A stretch of 64,000 nucleotides of DNA, taken from assembly GCA_030704615.1 (NCBI GenBank), contig CM060732.1, positions 14,818,001 through 14,882,000 on the forward strand, in the 5' to 3' direction. A program made the position numbers and the translations under genes. Shown here one piece after another: positions 34,501 through 48,481 of the stretch. This stretch comes from Takakia lepidozioides (lineage: Eukaryota > Streptophyta > Takakiopsida > Takakiales > Takakiaceae). Every line of letters starts with the position of its first letter. The first letter of the stretch is position 1. The notes below the pieces were generated by a model. That model was given only the letters and a program-made list of their open reading frames with translations. It searched no databases and had not been told where the DNA came from.

Positions 34501-37500
34501 ACTTTCCACATCCTCGAGGAGTTGATTGATGAAAACATTGAAGAGCAGACGGGAGAGATTGTACTCATAAGACGTTGTTTGCCGTAGCCTTGTGGCCATT
34601 GACCCCGCGCCCAGTTTGAGCGGGAACAAAAGGGACAGAACCTACCTCTGTCAGGGGCTGACGTTGGTAGTAAGACTTACCTCCATATAAAGAATTAATC
34701 CGGGTTTTCCAGATATCCTCTAGAAATCCCTTCACACAAGCATCAATCTGCTGTGTGTGATTTGCCCAAAAACTAGGCCTCAGGAGGGCCTGGGCTTTTG
34801 GCTCAGCCTCGAGACTTTCAAAGTTGGTAAACAGGGGTACAGGCACAATTCCCTTGATAGAGTTGAAGAGAGCGTCTCTTTGGTGAGAGAACCCCGGACA
34901 GTGTATCAGAAAATGAATACTGTCTTCAGATTGCCCACACAACGGGCAATTGCACTCTCCCTTTCCTCTCTGCTTCTGTTTGCTGTTCAAAGGTAGGCTT
35001 CCTGCCCCGAGTTTAAATTTCAGTCTAGTGCCGAGAGTGGGTAGACCCTTGAGGTCATCCAAGATGTCCTCCCCCATGTCACTGACTGGAAACAAGTTCA
35101 GGGAAGTTTTCTGCCTAACTTCATTTTCATCAGACAATCTCATGGCAACAGACATGGCTGAGGACACTACAGCCTCTAAGTCAGATTTATCCAGCAGGGT
35201 GAAGACTTGCGGATCCAGGTCCAGGTCCTTGAGAATCTCTTCTACTCTCTTCTGCCAGGACTTAGCCTGTTTGACAGGGCGGTCCTGTTTCCAAGATATA
35301 GAGTTGATTAACTTAGGATATCTGGTGTTGGGCATATGTTGCAGCTGACCCCACCATCTGACCTTGAATTCATCTCGTCGGGAGCTTAAGGACGGAATGC
35401 CAAACTCACCCCGAACAGCCACATTGGCTGTTTTGGAGCATGCTGACATACACTCCTTAAGCACCCCCACTTGAATGGATTCTAGAGACTTAGCCTGGTT
35501 GGAGTTATCAACCCATATAGCAGATCCGTACTCCAAGGCAGGTCTAATAACGCGACAAAGCATGGTTTTCTTAACCTCCGAGTTGACCCCTCTGCAGTGG
35601 AAAAATTTAGTGAGCCCCAGAGCTTTGCCCTTGCCAGTTTGAACAACTTTCCGGATATGTGCATCCCAATTACAATTGGAGGAGAACTCAACGCCCAGGT
35701 AAGTGTAGGAAGGGAGGACCGGGATCTCTTGGCTACCCCACTGCCACTTAAGAACACTTCCTCCCTCTCCTCTGTCGTTGAATGCTACCACTGCACATTT
35801 GCTGACATTAGCCTCTAGCCCCCAAAGATCAAAGTATCTCTTCGCGCAATCAATCAACTCCTGGAGATTGGTTGGAGTCTCCCCTATGCCTGCGGAAGGG
35901 CTGGTATGGTGGTATCACCCACCCTTATCCCAAATCCCTCACTTTCCACATCCTCGAGGAGTTGATTGATGAAAACATTGAAGAGCAGAGGGGAGAGAGT
36001 ACATCCTTGAGCTACACCTTGGTCTATGTCAAAGAAGTTGGACTTCTGTCCGTTAACAGTGACACAGCTTTTGGTGTGAGCATACAAGTTGTGGACAACT
36101 CTCCACATCTTTCCCTTGATCCCACAAGACCAGAGGCGGAACCATAGGCCATCTCTCCACACTGTGTCATAAGCCCTTTTTGACATCCGAAAAAAACATA
36201 AGTGGGTTTCCCTTCTTTTTTCCTTCCCTGAATAATCTGGCTTAGAGTGAAGATATGATCCACACAGCCCCTGTTTCGCCGAAAGCCAGCTTGGCCTTCG
36301 TGGAAACAACCTCTAGACTCCAGATCAACCTCGAGGCGAGTACTTATAACTCTGCAGAATGTCTTGCCAACAGCATTGAGGAGCGTGATGCCACGGTAGT
36401 TCCCCGGTTCTTCTCTGTCACCCTTCTTGTATAGATTGACAATGACCCCCTGTCGCCAGCGAAAGGGGATCATTTCAGTCTTCCAGATAAGGTTAAAGAG
36501 GAGAACTAGGGCCTCTATCATGGGATCGCCACCGTGCTTGATAAGCTCGTTGACAATACCATCAGGTCCACCAGCTTTATATCCATTTAAATGTTCAATT
36601 GCTTCCACAATCTCAGAAGAACTAATGGGAGCGTTATAAGCCATTGAAATATACTCCAGTTCATCAGGGCTGTTTTGAATCATAGGAACAGTTTTTCCAA
36701 CTGTGTCCCTCCATTCAGCAGAAGACCCCTCACTGTTAGACCTAGAAGTTCTGCCAAGGATACTGTAGTGATTTTCCAAGGTTTTGACAATGTCAACCGA
36801 TGAAGTCACCACTGCACCTTTAGTAGTCTTCAGCGCTTGTACTTGCTGACCGTTTTTAGGCTTGTACAAACATTGAAGGGCCAACCAGAATTTCTTGTCA
36901 TTACCACCATGGTGGTTTGAGTTTATTTCACTGTATAACTTATCCCAGTATAATTTCTTCTGAGACCTAACAAGCTGATTGATATCTTTACGGAGCTGGT
37001 AGTGGAAAAGAAACATGTGGAAAAGAGACTTCACCTGAGCTTCGCCTCGTGTTATTTCATCGAATGCTAGTAACAGCTGGTTCAAGTCTCGACTTCCTTG
37101 ACCAGAGGGCTGAGCCAGCCGGAAGTTCGAGGAGTGGGGATGGATTCGGACCTTTTCCCCCCGAGCAGTCTGCACCACCGCTTTTGCACCACCTGGGATT
37201 GGTGGCAACAGTAAGCCAACCATTGGGTACATTCCGGCAGCCAGCACTGCCCTAACAATGCCGGGGTCCCGGGCATTTAGACTACAGGGGTGCGACCCCC
37301 GTGGAATAAAACCTTTCTGAGCAAGCTCCGCCTGCAACTGCTTCCGCATTCCAGCCAGCATTGCCATTGTACCCCCTGATAGGAGACAAATGTATTTTCA
37401 TCACAAGTGCTTTGATTAAGGGTTAACTCATGCTCTTAATGATTAGTTTTTTGCACTGCTCTCTTGGGTCTTATAACAATGTAAAAACATGAATGCCAAT

Positions 37501-40500
37501 TGGTCCTCTCCTTTAGCTATTCTCTTCAGGGAACCAACAACATCAGCGCATAAAATCTCTGATCATGAAAGACATCTATTGTGTTGACATCTCCCGACAC
37601 CCATCCCCTTTGGAGACTTCAGACATGAACTTGTTCAGAACAGACGTTAATTGTTTTTGAAACAGCTCAAGAATTCATTCAGGATCCAATCTGAAACTAC
37701 AACCAGATCATAAATGGTCAACATCAAGAGTGCATGGTGTCATCCCATGATTTAGGCATTGAAAAACCGTAAAAAACTACTCTACACACTGACAGAGATA
37801 TAGTACAGCTATACCTGAAATGAAGAACTGAGAGCAGAAACGGTGTTCCTGGCCCTTGGCCTTAGCAGCTTCCCACCCATCAAAAGCTGCCACTACTGCT
37901 AGGTGGTCGCTGTAGCCACCATACATCGCAGCAAGCTCTTGCCTTGCTGCTACAGCCCGTTTCTTCTGGTCAGGGGCCATGGGCAACACAAACGGTTCCC
38001 GGTAGCCAGCCGCACAAGCCACTGTAAGAGCGGGGTCGAAGCAATTCAACACAATGGCCAGAAGAAGCATCTTGCTTGTTGAGGGGTGGACTGGCAAGGA
38101 GCCCAGCTGCTTTCCAAGATCTGTAAGTCTTTCATCAGGGGTAAGCGCACCAATATCCTGTAGCAGTACCACTGCATTCCGTACTGCTAGACCTAGGGGT
38201 GGGTCAATGGCCTTTTTAATGAAATCCCCAATTCGGCCATGAGGTTCGAGAAGTTTCACCTGAGAAACAGTGAAACAGACAAGACCATCTTGGTTGAGTC
38301 TTAGAACCTGTACTACACTGGTATCATGGTAAGAAGCTCAGTGTACACTTTTGAACAAAGTCACACAATGTTTTCTCATTTCCCCCACAAGGTCATATAT
38401 ACCTTCAATTTCACACTTGGAAGATTAAAGAAGAGAAAAAACAAAACTGTGGCTCAACCTCCGATTTGAGTGGACCTCATGGTTAATAGAACAAAACAAA
38501 CATTCTGTGGTGCAATATTCTGGTTACAGTGGACTTCAGATTCAATGGAATAGTCACACCCAAAAACCACGCTCTGCACACTTCTGTTAACTTTCAATCT
38601 TCAGAGTGCTGACTGCAATCTTATATACTGCTTCCCACCTGAAGGCAAATCTCCTCGAGAGGTGTGCGCTTGATCTCGGGCAGCTGGAAGTCAGCTAGGG
38701 CCTCCATTCGCACTTTGGAAAAGAGATGATAGCAAACTCCAGGGCGACAACGACCCGCACGCCCCTCACGTTGCTTGGCACTAGCTTTAGACACCCAGGC
38801 AGTCTGCGTAAAGAAAACAATTTTAAGACAAATTCTTCCCCCCAACCGCTGTGTCCCCTTCAGGCTTCCAAAACCTTTCATTTATTCTCTACTTCTTTTC
38901 TCTCCCTATAAACTCCAATCCCCATTCTTCCCTATTGTCTATAAATCCGCATATATACATCTCAGATCAGACGCACACAGAGAGGCAGGTGCAAAGTGGC
39001 CACTTTCATGTTGTTTGCCTCTGAATAGTGCTCTAGGAATGCATGGAAGGGTCCTGTGTCGATGATAACTTGAACGACATGAGGTATTCTTTCTAAGGAA
39101 CAGGACAACGATCAAAGCCAGCTCAGAAGTTGTTTGTGGGAAAAGCAATACCACTTACATTTGGTATGAAAGGGGCAAGTCCTAATATGGTAAACATGCC
39201 CTGTTTACACGCCCCCAATGCTTACCTGCAAGGTGGAGACATTGCTATAAGGGTCGTAACTCTTCTCCTTCATTCGCCCACTGTCGATAACGTAAACCAC
39301 ATCATCTATAGTGATTGCAGTCTCTGCAATATTGGTTGCAAGTACAACCTTGCGAATTTCACGGGGCGGCCGTTGGAAGACCTTCCGCTGCTCATTGGAC
39401 GGCACCATGGAATGCAAAGGCAGTAACAAGAACCGGGACGGATCACCAAAGACAGGAGAACTTTGTAAGCGTTCACGAGCCCTGGTAATATCCTCCCACC
39501 CAGGAAGAAACACTAACACTGCCTCTGTGGTGGCTGAGTCGCCCCCTTCTGATGTGCTACATATTTTCTGGAGCAAACGCTCAATCAATGCCACATCTAC
39601 TTCCTCCTGTACATGAGAGAATGGACTAGTCAGGCTTACAATTCTGCTGGAAGCTCTTACTGAATATAATATAACCCTTTGCCAAAGAGGCACCTAACTT
39701 CGGCATATACTGGCAGCCATGTGAATGACTCTAAAACTAGATAGCACCCTCCTGTCACATTCACTCCAGAAGCTACATTAAGGCCCTTATACGCTCACAC
39801 ATTGGAAACGACGTGGCCACAGTAGACAATCCCAGCTCTAATGGATATCAACAGGGGCTTGCATCACCGGCTTCTTTCTTACCTGATCAACTGACATGTG
39901 ATATGTCTCTAATAATGCAGCCTCTGCTGCCACCAAATGCGGCTCCTGCTCCACCCTGTAGTTCTGGAGAAGATCTGCAACTTCTACCTGCCCATACTTT
40001 TTGGCCCAATCAAGTGCCCTACTTCCATCTTGGGAAGTGATTGAGATATCCGCTCCCAGAGATAGCAGCAAAGAGACATCGTCAGCCCGGTCCTTACCAG
40101 CAGCCACCATCAATGCAGTTGCTCCAGTCAATGAGTGCTGGTAGTCACATAGACGTAGACTTGGAAATTCAATGACTGTGTCCATTAGTGTCTCAAAATC
40201 ATTTTCCAGCCATGCAAGGCTCAAAGCTTCATCCATGGTGTCTGCATCCTCTTTAGTGAAGGATCCCAGCCTCCCACCACTAGTGGAGCTACTCTCGGCT
40301 CCATTACTGCTGGGCATCTCCATCAAAGAGAGCACATCTTCCAGGTAATATGATTGCACCTGCAGAAATAAATGACAGATTACCATTCAAATAGTGTTGC
40401 CAGAAACATGAATTATGCCAAGTGTTCTGGAGCAGGGTGAAAACGCATCTTACTGGGTGAGTAAAACCAGGAACACGCACGATTGGGCAGTCATTGAAAT

Positions 40501-43500
40501 AATTTGAAAATAGCTCCGCGTCAAGCGTGGCACTCATAAGAATCTGTTCAAGAGACTTGCAACTATTAGTACAAACAAATAATCTAGAAATCACAACCAT
40601 CACTTGAACCCCTTACTGGAGTGGATGTGCATTCCAGAGAAAACTATTAGATCTCGATGAAATTCAAGCCCACAATAGGTGGTGAGGAAAGCAAGGAGAA
40701 CTGACCAGGCGCAAGTCCGGTCTCAATGGCAGCAAATCCCTGCAAGACAAAATCTTCACATCAGAGGCCGTCAAACGTGCGCATGAAATCTAAACCTGAC
40801 ACAAAGTGGCAAAAGAGCCAACAACTTGTAAGATTTCAACAGCAAGCTCCCACAATCTACTTCCGTAGTTTCAGGAAATTGTCTGTCTTCCATCACAAAA
40901 TTGCTTGAATAGAGGAGGTTTCATCTGCATTCATCATAATCTGCACTATATAATGCAGCACAAAGACACCTATGACTAACCACCTGAAGTATAACAGTGT
41001 ACCTGAGCACAATTAACAAAAAGTCGGCATTTCTATCGCGTTCATGGATCTCATCCTGTATACCACCACAACCAGATACCACAGTAACACAGACATCCTC
41101 AAATCTGCACATTTTCAGATGATGCAGAAACTTCACAAAAGCCAGGCAGATACAGCAACAGTCAACCAACCAGAGGAAGTAGCAGAGCAGAAGACACATG
41201 TCAACCGCTGCATCTTTCCTCCTACAAATGTGTTCATGGGGAGCGAAGAAGAGGAAAGAAGGAACAGACTGAAGAGACCACACCTGCTATGACTCATGAC
41301 ATAGGCCCACCATTAATGGGGGCTTGGAAAAGCTAGGGGATGTTCACAGACAACGCAGTTTAATTGAACAGCTAATACAAGAACCATTCCATTATAGTGG
41401 TTTTCTGTGGCCCGTCCCCTACATTAATTTCAAATCAGTTAACCCAACGCCATGTAGTAAGCACTAATGCAGTCCTTTTCAGGAGCAAAGGAGAGCCCAA
41501 AAATGGGGGGGAGAAAGAGCAGAATGCAGGAGCAGTGGAAACAGCGAACTTACCACAACAATATGGGTAGCATGGAGCCTTGCTGACTCATCCAGATAGT
41601 CTTGATCTCTGCCTACATCTATATCATCTGCTGCTGCTCGGCTTCCAGACCCAACAAGCTTGCGCAGCAGTACTCCATTTGTGCAAAACATAACAGAGGA
41701 ATGTTTTCCACCTTTTGATTCCAATCTTATCTGCCACCCACAGCACAAGCATGCATATATACTGTTTATCTCCTTTGTGCTTAACACCATTGGAAAGGCA
41801 TAGGGTGTACAAAAGCACCTCTCAAAATCTCATCAGCAGATGCAGCTAATAATAACATGGACCATTTCCAATGTTCCCCTGTATGCCTTGGAATTGCAGA
41901 AATTGCCAAAGCACCTCTATTGAGATATCCAATGTCCCAAACCCTGAAGACAATATCAGCAGTTGCAACATGGACCATTTCACACTCAGCAATAAGAACA
42001 GCAGCCCTTGGAATTATAGACTTCCCCATGACTGTTTAATTGTTTACCAAGAAATAACTATATTGGAGGTTGTCTCTCACTGACAAACATTGCATGGTTA
42101 CCTGAGTGACGAATTGAGTTTTGACGTGGTTTCTTATATTTAAGTTCCTTGTCAAACAAATCAAGTTTCAACTTCCTGCTACAAGCAGACAATGTTCACA
42201 TAAATGTAGGAATACTGGACTATATCTTGAAACACAGACAAACTCCAAAGTCTATCCATCACTTTTGCAAGTCCATCTCCTTTCATCCCTCCATTTGAAT
42301 TGAAGGACATTACACATGCCCATGCATATATGAATTTGTAAAAGGAGATGAAAATATCTGAGAAGGACAAGTACATGGAATCTGGGGACACGCACCTGAT
42401 AGCCTACAGTTTCACCAACAGGTTCTCCACGTTCTGCAGCAATGCGTTCAGCAACTGCAAGAAAAACACGACCATTTTTCTAACACGCGGCTTGCTGCCA
42501 CTCAGACTTTCTGGCCAAGAGCCATAGTCATGACTCTGGAATTGACGTATATGTTCCTTGAAAACGTCTAGTCATTTAAGTGGTCTGCCCTTGGATGGAG
42601 CAAGAAGTGAATCTCAATACAGGACTTGTGATCAGGACCAGAAAGGTCATAGAAAGATATCAATGGTTTTCCACCATGGACCATCCAACGCTTCCTAGTC
42701 TACAGGTGAGATAAGGACCACATTGACGAATGGAAGGCCACTAGCTCGCAGTCAGAGGTATCCCATCTGACCCTTCTCTGGCGACTTCAACTGTTGTTGA
42801 GGATGAAGGGTGAGAAATCTCCATACTGCTTCAACCATACTCAACTGAAGCATCCTGGCAGTGGTGCCTACGTTTAGACACAAGAAAGACCAGGGAGAGA
42901 GGGACGTAATGATAAGAATGAGGGAGAAACCAATAACTAGATAATCCGTCTTAAAGGTGACGCAAATAAACAGCCAGTGGGCATGACCGTGGACCTGAAG
43001 TGGCGGATATACGGCGAGGCTGTGTGCAGATAATTCTGCAAGGGTTGCCTTGGTTCCACATGTGATCAAGAATAAATTGTGGCACCTGTATGTAAATCAC
43101 ACCCATGAACATGTTTATAAGAATAATGTAGGGTGGGAAGTCTACATATAAGTTGTTCTGAGATACATGGTACTGGTGTACTACTCTATGACAAGTCAGT
43201 TAATGTTGCACCATAAACTTACAGGTTACAAATATTGCAGTGATTCGATCTTCTAAATGCTGGAGATAACAATTCATAAGCTTACTCTCATAGTAGATGG
43301 CATAAAGTGCTGTAAAGCTAGGTGCTTTCTGTGTCAACAATAAAGACATACTACAATCACACCCAGGTGCTTCAACTCTGAAAATCAATAGAAAGATCAT
43401 AAGCAACCCTACTCCTCTAGCTTGCTATCTCTCAGATGCTGTCCCTCAGTAGACTTCTTCTCTCTCCTACCTGTAGATAAGCTTTCTTAAGAGTGAGACT

Positions 43501-46500
43501 CAGACAGAACTGCCATGATGACTCAATGCCAGACCATCACCATCATGTTTCTTGAGACACACAGCTGCATGTAAAGGTTGCATCAACAAGAGGAACACTT
43601 TTACAAGTTTGAGGTGTTTTGAAGGATTTTGTCTCAAATAGGATAAGGTCCACGAGGGTTACAGACCAAGATGTAAACCTTGAAGGATCCCAGAAGACCA
43701 ACAGATCATGTGCTTGGTTGGCACAAAAAGTGTAGGTAGGTCACTAGACGTACGCTGTATGTGTGTGCATGTAAATAGATGGCAACCAGGTAGGCCACAA
43801 AAATTGTCCTCAGAAAGCTACAAGGCACAGTAATAGATCTAATGATTCACTGCTGATCCAGTCATGCTAGTTACAACTTGTTGAGTTGGGTTTGAAGTCC
43901 CCTGAGGTTAAAGAGACAAGGACAGAAAGCCAACCTGTGTAGTCTTCCCACAGCCTGTCTCACCGGCAATAAGCACCACCTGCGCTGCCATCCAACAAGC
44001 AACCCGTAAATGAAAGAAAATGAAGTTTTGAATCATATGTAGATGCACAATTGCAGATGTGCAATCACCTCTAGCTGCCACCCAGAAAAAGGGAGAGCAC
44101 ATTGCTCAGACATTGGAGATTGTGTAGGTTGCACTCACTACATATCTTGTGGCAATCACAACCAAAATTAGTATCACACGTACACAAGAGCCACTGGATA
44201 AACATACACGTGGTGGAAATGAAGATTATAACTCAAACTGAAGAAGACATGATAATTGGACTTAATCCTGAAAGTTTGACGGGTCTGCAAACTGGTAGCT
44301 ACTTGAATCATTCTGAAATCCATCAAGGCAAAGTCAAACTTACTCCCTCAGAGATCGTCTGTGTTTCTTAGGCCAGAGCAGGCATTCACTAGCAATAACC
44401 TTACTTCCTAAATTCAAGTACTAGACATAACTCTTACAGTAATGCTGTTGAGAGTGACCTCTTATAAGGAGTCCCATATCAAAACAAAGTAACTATTACC
44501 TGATTATTTTCCACAGCTGATGTGATTGCTTTCTTAAAACCGGCGATAGGAAGCCTTGCCCTCTCCTCGGCAATCTGAAATCTTATCACAAAGAAAATCA
44601 TATTTGCAAAAGGAAACCCGAGACAATAGAGAACAAACCATCCAAAAGTATCAGTCATTGATTCCCTACTTGGGTTCAGGGACACCTACTCTTCATTGGG
44701 ACTAGCTTTTGGAAAATAAAAACTTTGACATGACAGCTTCTAAAACATTGAGAAACACCAACCAATTATATATCATTAGAAGGCTCTTCATTGTACCGTT
44801 CTTCTCAATCATGTCTTGACAACTTGTTTTGTTATATATTCAGGTATCTTTTGTAGAATTCAAAGCTTAAAAACTATGAGGACAAAATCTACGTTGTTTT
44901 CTTTGAATATCTGATTCTTATCTTGATAAGTGAACACAATAAAGGAGGAAACTAGTGTGGGAGAGAAAAATGAGGAAGAAGAAGAGGGTTCTTTTACTAT
45001 AGAAGTCCCATCCCCACAAAAGCAAAGCTCTAAGTGTAACCTGACAAAAGTCGGTCCAAAGATCACAACCTGTTGCAGCATTGGCATTTTTCGGAACCGT
45101 GAGGCCAACATTGCAGCTTGCTTTGCAACCTCATCTGGCCCCATGGAGAAGTGGTTCTGGGCACGGGCACCATCACCATTGCTACTGCGAGGATCATTAT
45201 TCCATCTGCCTGAGGCTTTACCTGGAGTTGCTCTACTTGGCGGAGGTTCAGAGTTAGCTGCCTTATTAATAAGTTCGTCTTCAGTGGGAGGGAACCGGGT
45301 GAAAAGGTCACATATTACTTCCTGTGCCTCGGCTGAGAGGGACAGAGGTGTCACTGAGGATTGGCCCTTCCCTTGTTGGTTCCCCGATTTGAACACAGTG
45401 ACACGCCGCTGATCCCCCTTACTGCAAACAAAATTCCAATATCACAACAATACTTCACTCTATGCCATTACGCCCTGCTGTGCAGTGCTTTTCATGAAGC
45501 TTTGGAAGACGAAAGAGGGATCCAGGAAGAGCAGGTACTCATTTGTCAGATCCCTGAGAACATTGCCAAGAAGCACCTCACAGGGGTAGCTCCCCCTGGT
45601 ATATCAAAACCTTCGCAGAGCCAGTTGTGATGTTTCTACCACCAGGTTATAATGCTATGCCAGTCATGCCACGAACTGAAAGGTGGGGCGTGAAGGAAGA
45701 ATGCACAATAGATAAAACACGGCACCCTGCGTTTTAATTCTATGAAAGCTTAAGCCACAAGGATCCAAGCTTACACGCACTACCGTGAGCAAAACCAGTT
45801 GGGTACCAACACCCTGGATGTCTGAACCCAGGTCCTCAACACTTGAAGACATAGTCAGAGAGCCAAGTTCAATTGACATACCCACGACTTTTTGACTTGA
45901 ACCCCATTTTCTTGCAGAAGTCGTGCACTACAGCTCTGTCATGGTTGCTCAAGTCTGCTTCAAAAGTCATCTCTGCAATTACGAGGGCCTAAGCAGTTAG
46001 AACTGCTCCAAGCTTGGCATCCCAACCTCTGTCTTGGTTTCCAATCTCAGTCCTGGTATCCAGAACATCATTGTCTTGGACCCCAGATTGCCATACTATC
46101 TGCTAGGTGGAGCTTTGAGCATCTTTGAGATGCCGTAAGACTCTCACATTGTATCTTCGCCTGCATTTCGAATCACTTAGTTTGAAAGAAAAGACGTACT
46201 CATTGTGAGTTGTGAGATTTCAGTTATCAGGAGTAGGATGGCCAAGCCAACCACGCTGAACATTCTCCCAAAGCTTTATTACGTTGACTCAACAAGTATT
46301 TGCATCTCTTAATTTCAGTGGCAGGAAAAAGCAACCTTTTGTATTACTCGATCGGAATTGCTCCAACCTATCGGCGATGCTGATGCGGTCTGCTTCAGAT
46401 ACCGGCCGTCTGCCTGCTGACATGGCTCCCCTCCCCCTGCCCCTTCCTCCCCTTCCTCCCCCGCCAGCGAAGCCTTGAGCTCCTCGGCCCACTTCTCCAT

Positions 46501-46525
46501 GGTTAGGAAGTCCATGAGCATTCAT
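31517..46525 (-). CDS. DEAH-box ATP-dependent RNA helicase with R3H and ankyrin repeats (NIH/DExH2-DExH6 type)
   Basis: Exons on the minus strand, most with clear GT..AG borders: 46525-46336, 45421-45070, 44574-44500, 43979-43935, 42454-42396, 41730-41554, 41055-41003, 40740-40706, 40543-40454, 40359-39883, 39606-39227, 38803-38639, 38259-37815, 37375-37035, 32529-32362, 32257-32084, 31963-31517. Order: RG-rich start and R3H onset ([13 protein letters not shown]), Walker [19 protein letters not shown] (DEAH box), [10 protein letters not shown], an inserted ankyrin block ([18 protein letters not shown]), [20 protein letters not shown], helicase-associated and OB parts, and a Ser/Gly-rich tail. 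The family unwinds RNA in the nucleus. I could not find the exon for motif Ia (TQPRRIS) between 42460 and 43930, nor a clear R3H remainder between 45425 and 46330. A LINE fills the 37034-32530 intron. Confidence 0.9.
33109..34629 (-). pseudogene. LINE RT C-terminal fragment (second tandem unit)
   Basis: 506 open codons, starting inside the preceding unit's 3' end. It carries [12 protein letters not shown], the catalytic FADD, an HxxxxC-containing finger ([19 protein letters not shown]) and the common 3' end. The N-terminal half of RT is missing, so it cannot function. Confidence 0.85.
34565..37015 (-). pseudogene. LINE RT (first tandem unit), catalytic motif deleted
   Basis: Reads from the pre-RT linker through RT to the 3' end, in three frames. 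The frames change near 36188 (homopolymer) and 35894 (16-bp deletion of the FADD box). The zinc-finger C-terminus is intact. Confidence 0.85.
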
Positions 46526-48481
46526 GTCGTCACTCTCTGAATCGCAAGAGAATAATAAAATTCCGTAATCTGTCCTCCGCACGAGGTATCAAGGTATGCT
46601 TTTGAAGCAGGTCCCGATCCAAAACCTCGTGCCAGACTCTTCAATGCCTTCTTCCCAAAAAAAAAAATGTATGCACTCACCCCCGAATCTCACCACTTTC
46701 ACGATGAGACACGTAACAAAATCTCTCACTCCACTTCCAAATTTCCTCTACCACAGGCTTCAAAAGATCACTTCTCCAGTCTTCTCTCACAAGACCTTCG
46801 ATCTCTCTACTTCTCGTACTTAATTCTGTAATGATTTGTGAGCCAAATTGAACGACGTTGCAAACACACACTATAGACTCGGTAACCTCCAGTGAATTGC
46901 TGTTGCACAGGGGCAGTGGGTTAGCTTATGAATGGAACCGTAATCCGTCTTCGACGGCAGTTGTCATCCGCGATAACTTTCTTGAAGTTAGTTCTCATGA
47001 AGATCTCTTCATAACCCATTCATTTCTCTTAACGCACATACTTTTGGAATGGGGGGGTTATGGGCTGGATTGTTCCTGTGGGTCATGCGGTTGCCTTTGG
47101 AGAGATGATTTCCTTTGGCGAGATTGTGTGGGCCCTTACGCACCCTAAGAGGTGAAGTTCGCGCTCAAGTGTTTTTCCGAAATTGAGAATCCGAGGGCAG
47201 GATTAGAAGATATGTGAAAATATGAGAGCAGGAACTTAACCTGTCTTGAAAACACGGCTGCATGACGGCAAACTCTGCCAATGCCTGGGGGAAAAGCTTG
47301 AATGTGAAACTCCACATGTCTGGGGATCAACGAGAGTTGTATTTTCCATTGTGGAAGGCTTATGTGGCATCTAACTCTTCTGGCACTCGATGGGTTTATG
47401 GGGACACTAAATGAGAGGGCCGCGAGTCAACTGAATATCCTTTGATGTAGAGTTGGATGCTTGCAAGTGAGTAAAAATTGGCATGGCAAGGCTCGCAACA
47501 GAGCAACTTAGGAGCCCTGGAAATGGGCGAGGAGGTCCAGGTTGACAGCATGCCTCACCATCAATAACCAACATCACCCAGTCAATGGATGCACATGACA
47601 GACCCAGGTAAAGCAAGACAAAGTTTGCCAGCCCAGTGCTTCCACTTTGATTTCAGTGATCACAATTTCCTCAAGACATTTTCTGTTCCACTGCTCCCAA
47701 GCGCAATTTCCAATCCCCTTGAACAACACCTCTAACCTGTAATGCCATGCATCATCATTTTCAGAGAAGCAATTTCCATCTCTTTTTTTCATTCCTGTGG
47801 GTAGAAGTCCCTCCAGAGCTATCCCTCCAGTGATTTCAGTGACTTAAATTTATTTGATTGTGAACTACCTCTGGCAGAGTTGGATTGCGGAAAGGTACTC
47901 CTACCGGGCTCGTATGAAAACTGTTGAAAGTTAATATTGAAGGATCATGTCCCAGCTGCTGGTTGAAGTGCCAGATTTTACACAAGAATAGTTTGTTGAT
48001 GTGATAGGTTCAACGACAAGTTCTAATTGTGAGACTTACATCCCTATATATCTTACACATCCCTGGATATTATTCTCTTCACCAACAGTGTACACTACTT
48101 TGGAGAAGCGTTTTTCTACTTAGAGGGCAGAGCCATTAAGCAACTCGATCTGTTCGTTTTGGTGCAGGGGAGGCAGCCGCAGAATCTTGATCACCTGCAT
48201 TATCCCACCTGGTCCAGCTGAATCAGATATAAGTATCGAGATATCTCCACACTTACAATTAAAGCCAACCAAAAAAGAGGTATTGAGAAGATCTGATCTG
48301 CGGTTAGAGGCATTTTCAGAAGAGAAACCCAGAAACAAACAGCTAGGAAAAGGGAAACAGAGACAAAAAAAGACAACTTAGAAAGAAAAAGAAGCCAGGA
48401 CAAAATAGACAGCTGAATCAGATATAAAGTGGGAAGTGAAAAAGATAAGATGGTTGCAAGAAATTGATTGCAGTAAAACCA
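46526..48481. other. promoter side of the helicase gene, intergenic
   Basis: No convincing gene. The helicase promoter and 5' UTR should lie in the first few hundred bases. Short frames at 46858-47148 and 47407-47616 show no family pattern. Confidence 0.4.

Larger units (their letters stand above)
33092..37026 (-). mobile_element. LINE insertion in helicase intron, with internal tandem duplication
   Basis: An 11-bp direct repeat, tgtggaaaaga, at 33092-33102 and 37016-37026 is the target-site duplication. The element is truncated at its 5' end (begins in the linker before RT; no endonuclease). RT reads [39 protein letters not shown] and [18 protein letters not shown]. About 1.44 kb of the 3' part is present twice in tandem (about 35998-34560 and 34559-33103). 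The copy at 36.2-35.9 kb has a frameshift in a T run near 36188 and a 16-bp deletion at about 35894 that removes the FADD catalytic motif; the second copy keeps [10 protein letters not shown] but lacks the upstream RT half. Confidence 0.9.

Noticed and set aside
29460-35818. Recurring plus-strand frames (70-132 codons) at 29460, 30420, 30613, 33301, 33494, 34757, 34950 and others
   Set aside because: They are mirror readings of the minus-strand LINE; they repeat only because the LINE repeats.
44930-45630. Plus-strand frames of 160 and 89 codons over the helicase second listed exon and its upstream intron
   Set aside because: The first mirrors the minus-strand exon 45421-45070. The second (45361-45630) has some protein-like character but no family I can name and no splice context.
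46141-46215. Possible missing R3H exon ([12 protein letters not shown] on the minus strand)
   Set aside because: The start resembles the expected block, but the acceptor and phase do not fit and the following residues diverge, so it was not added to the gene model.
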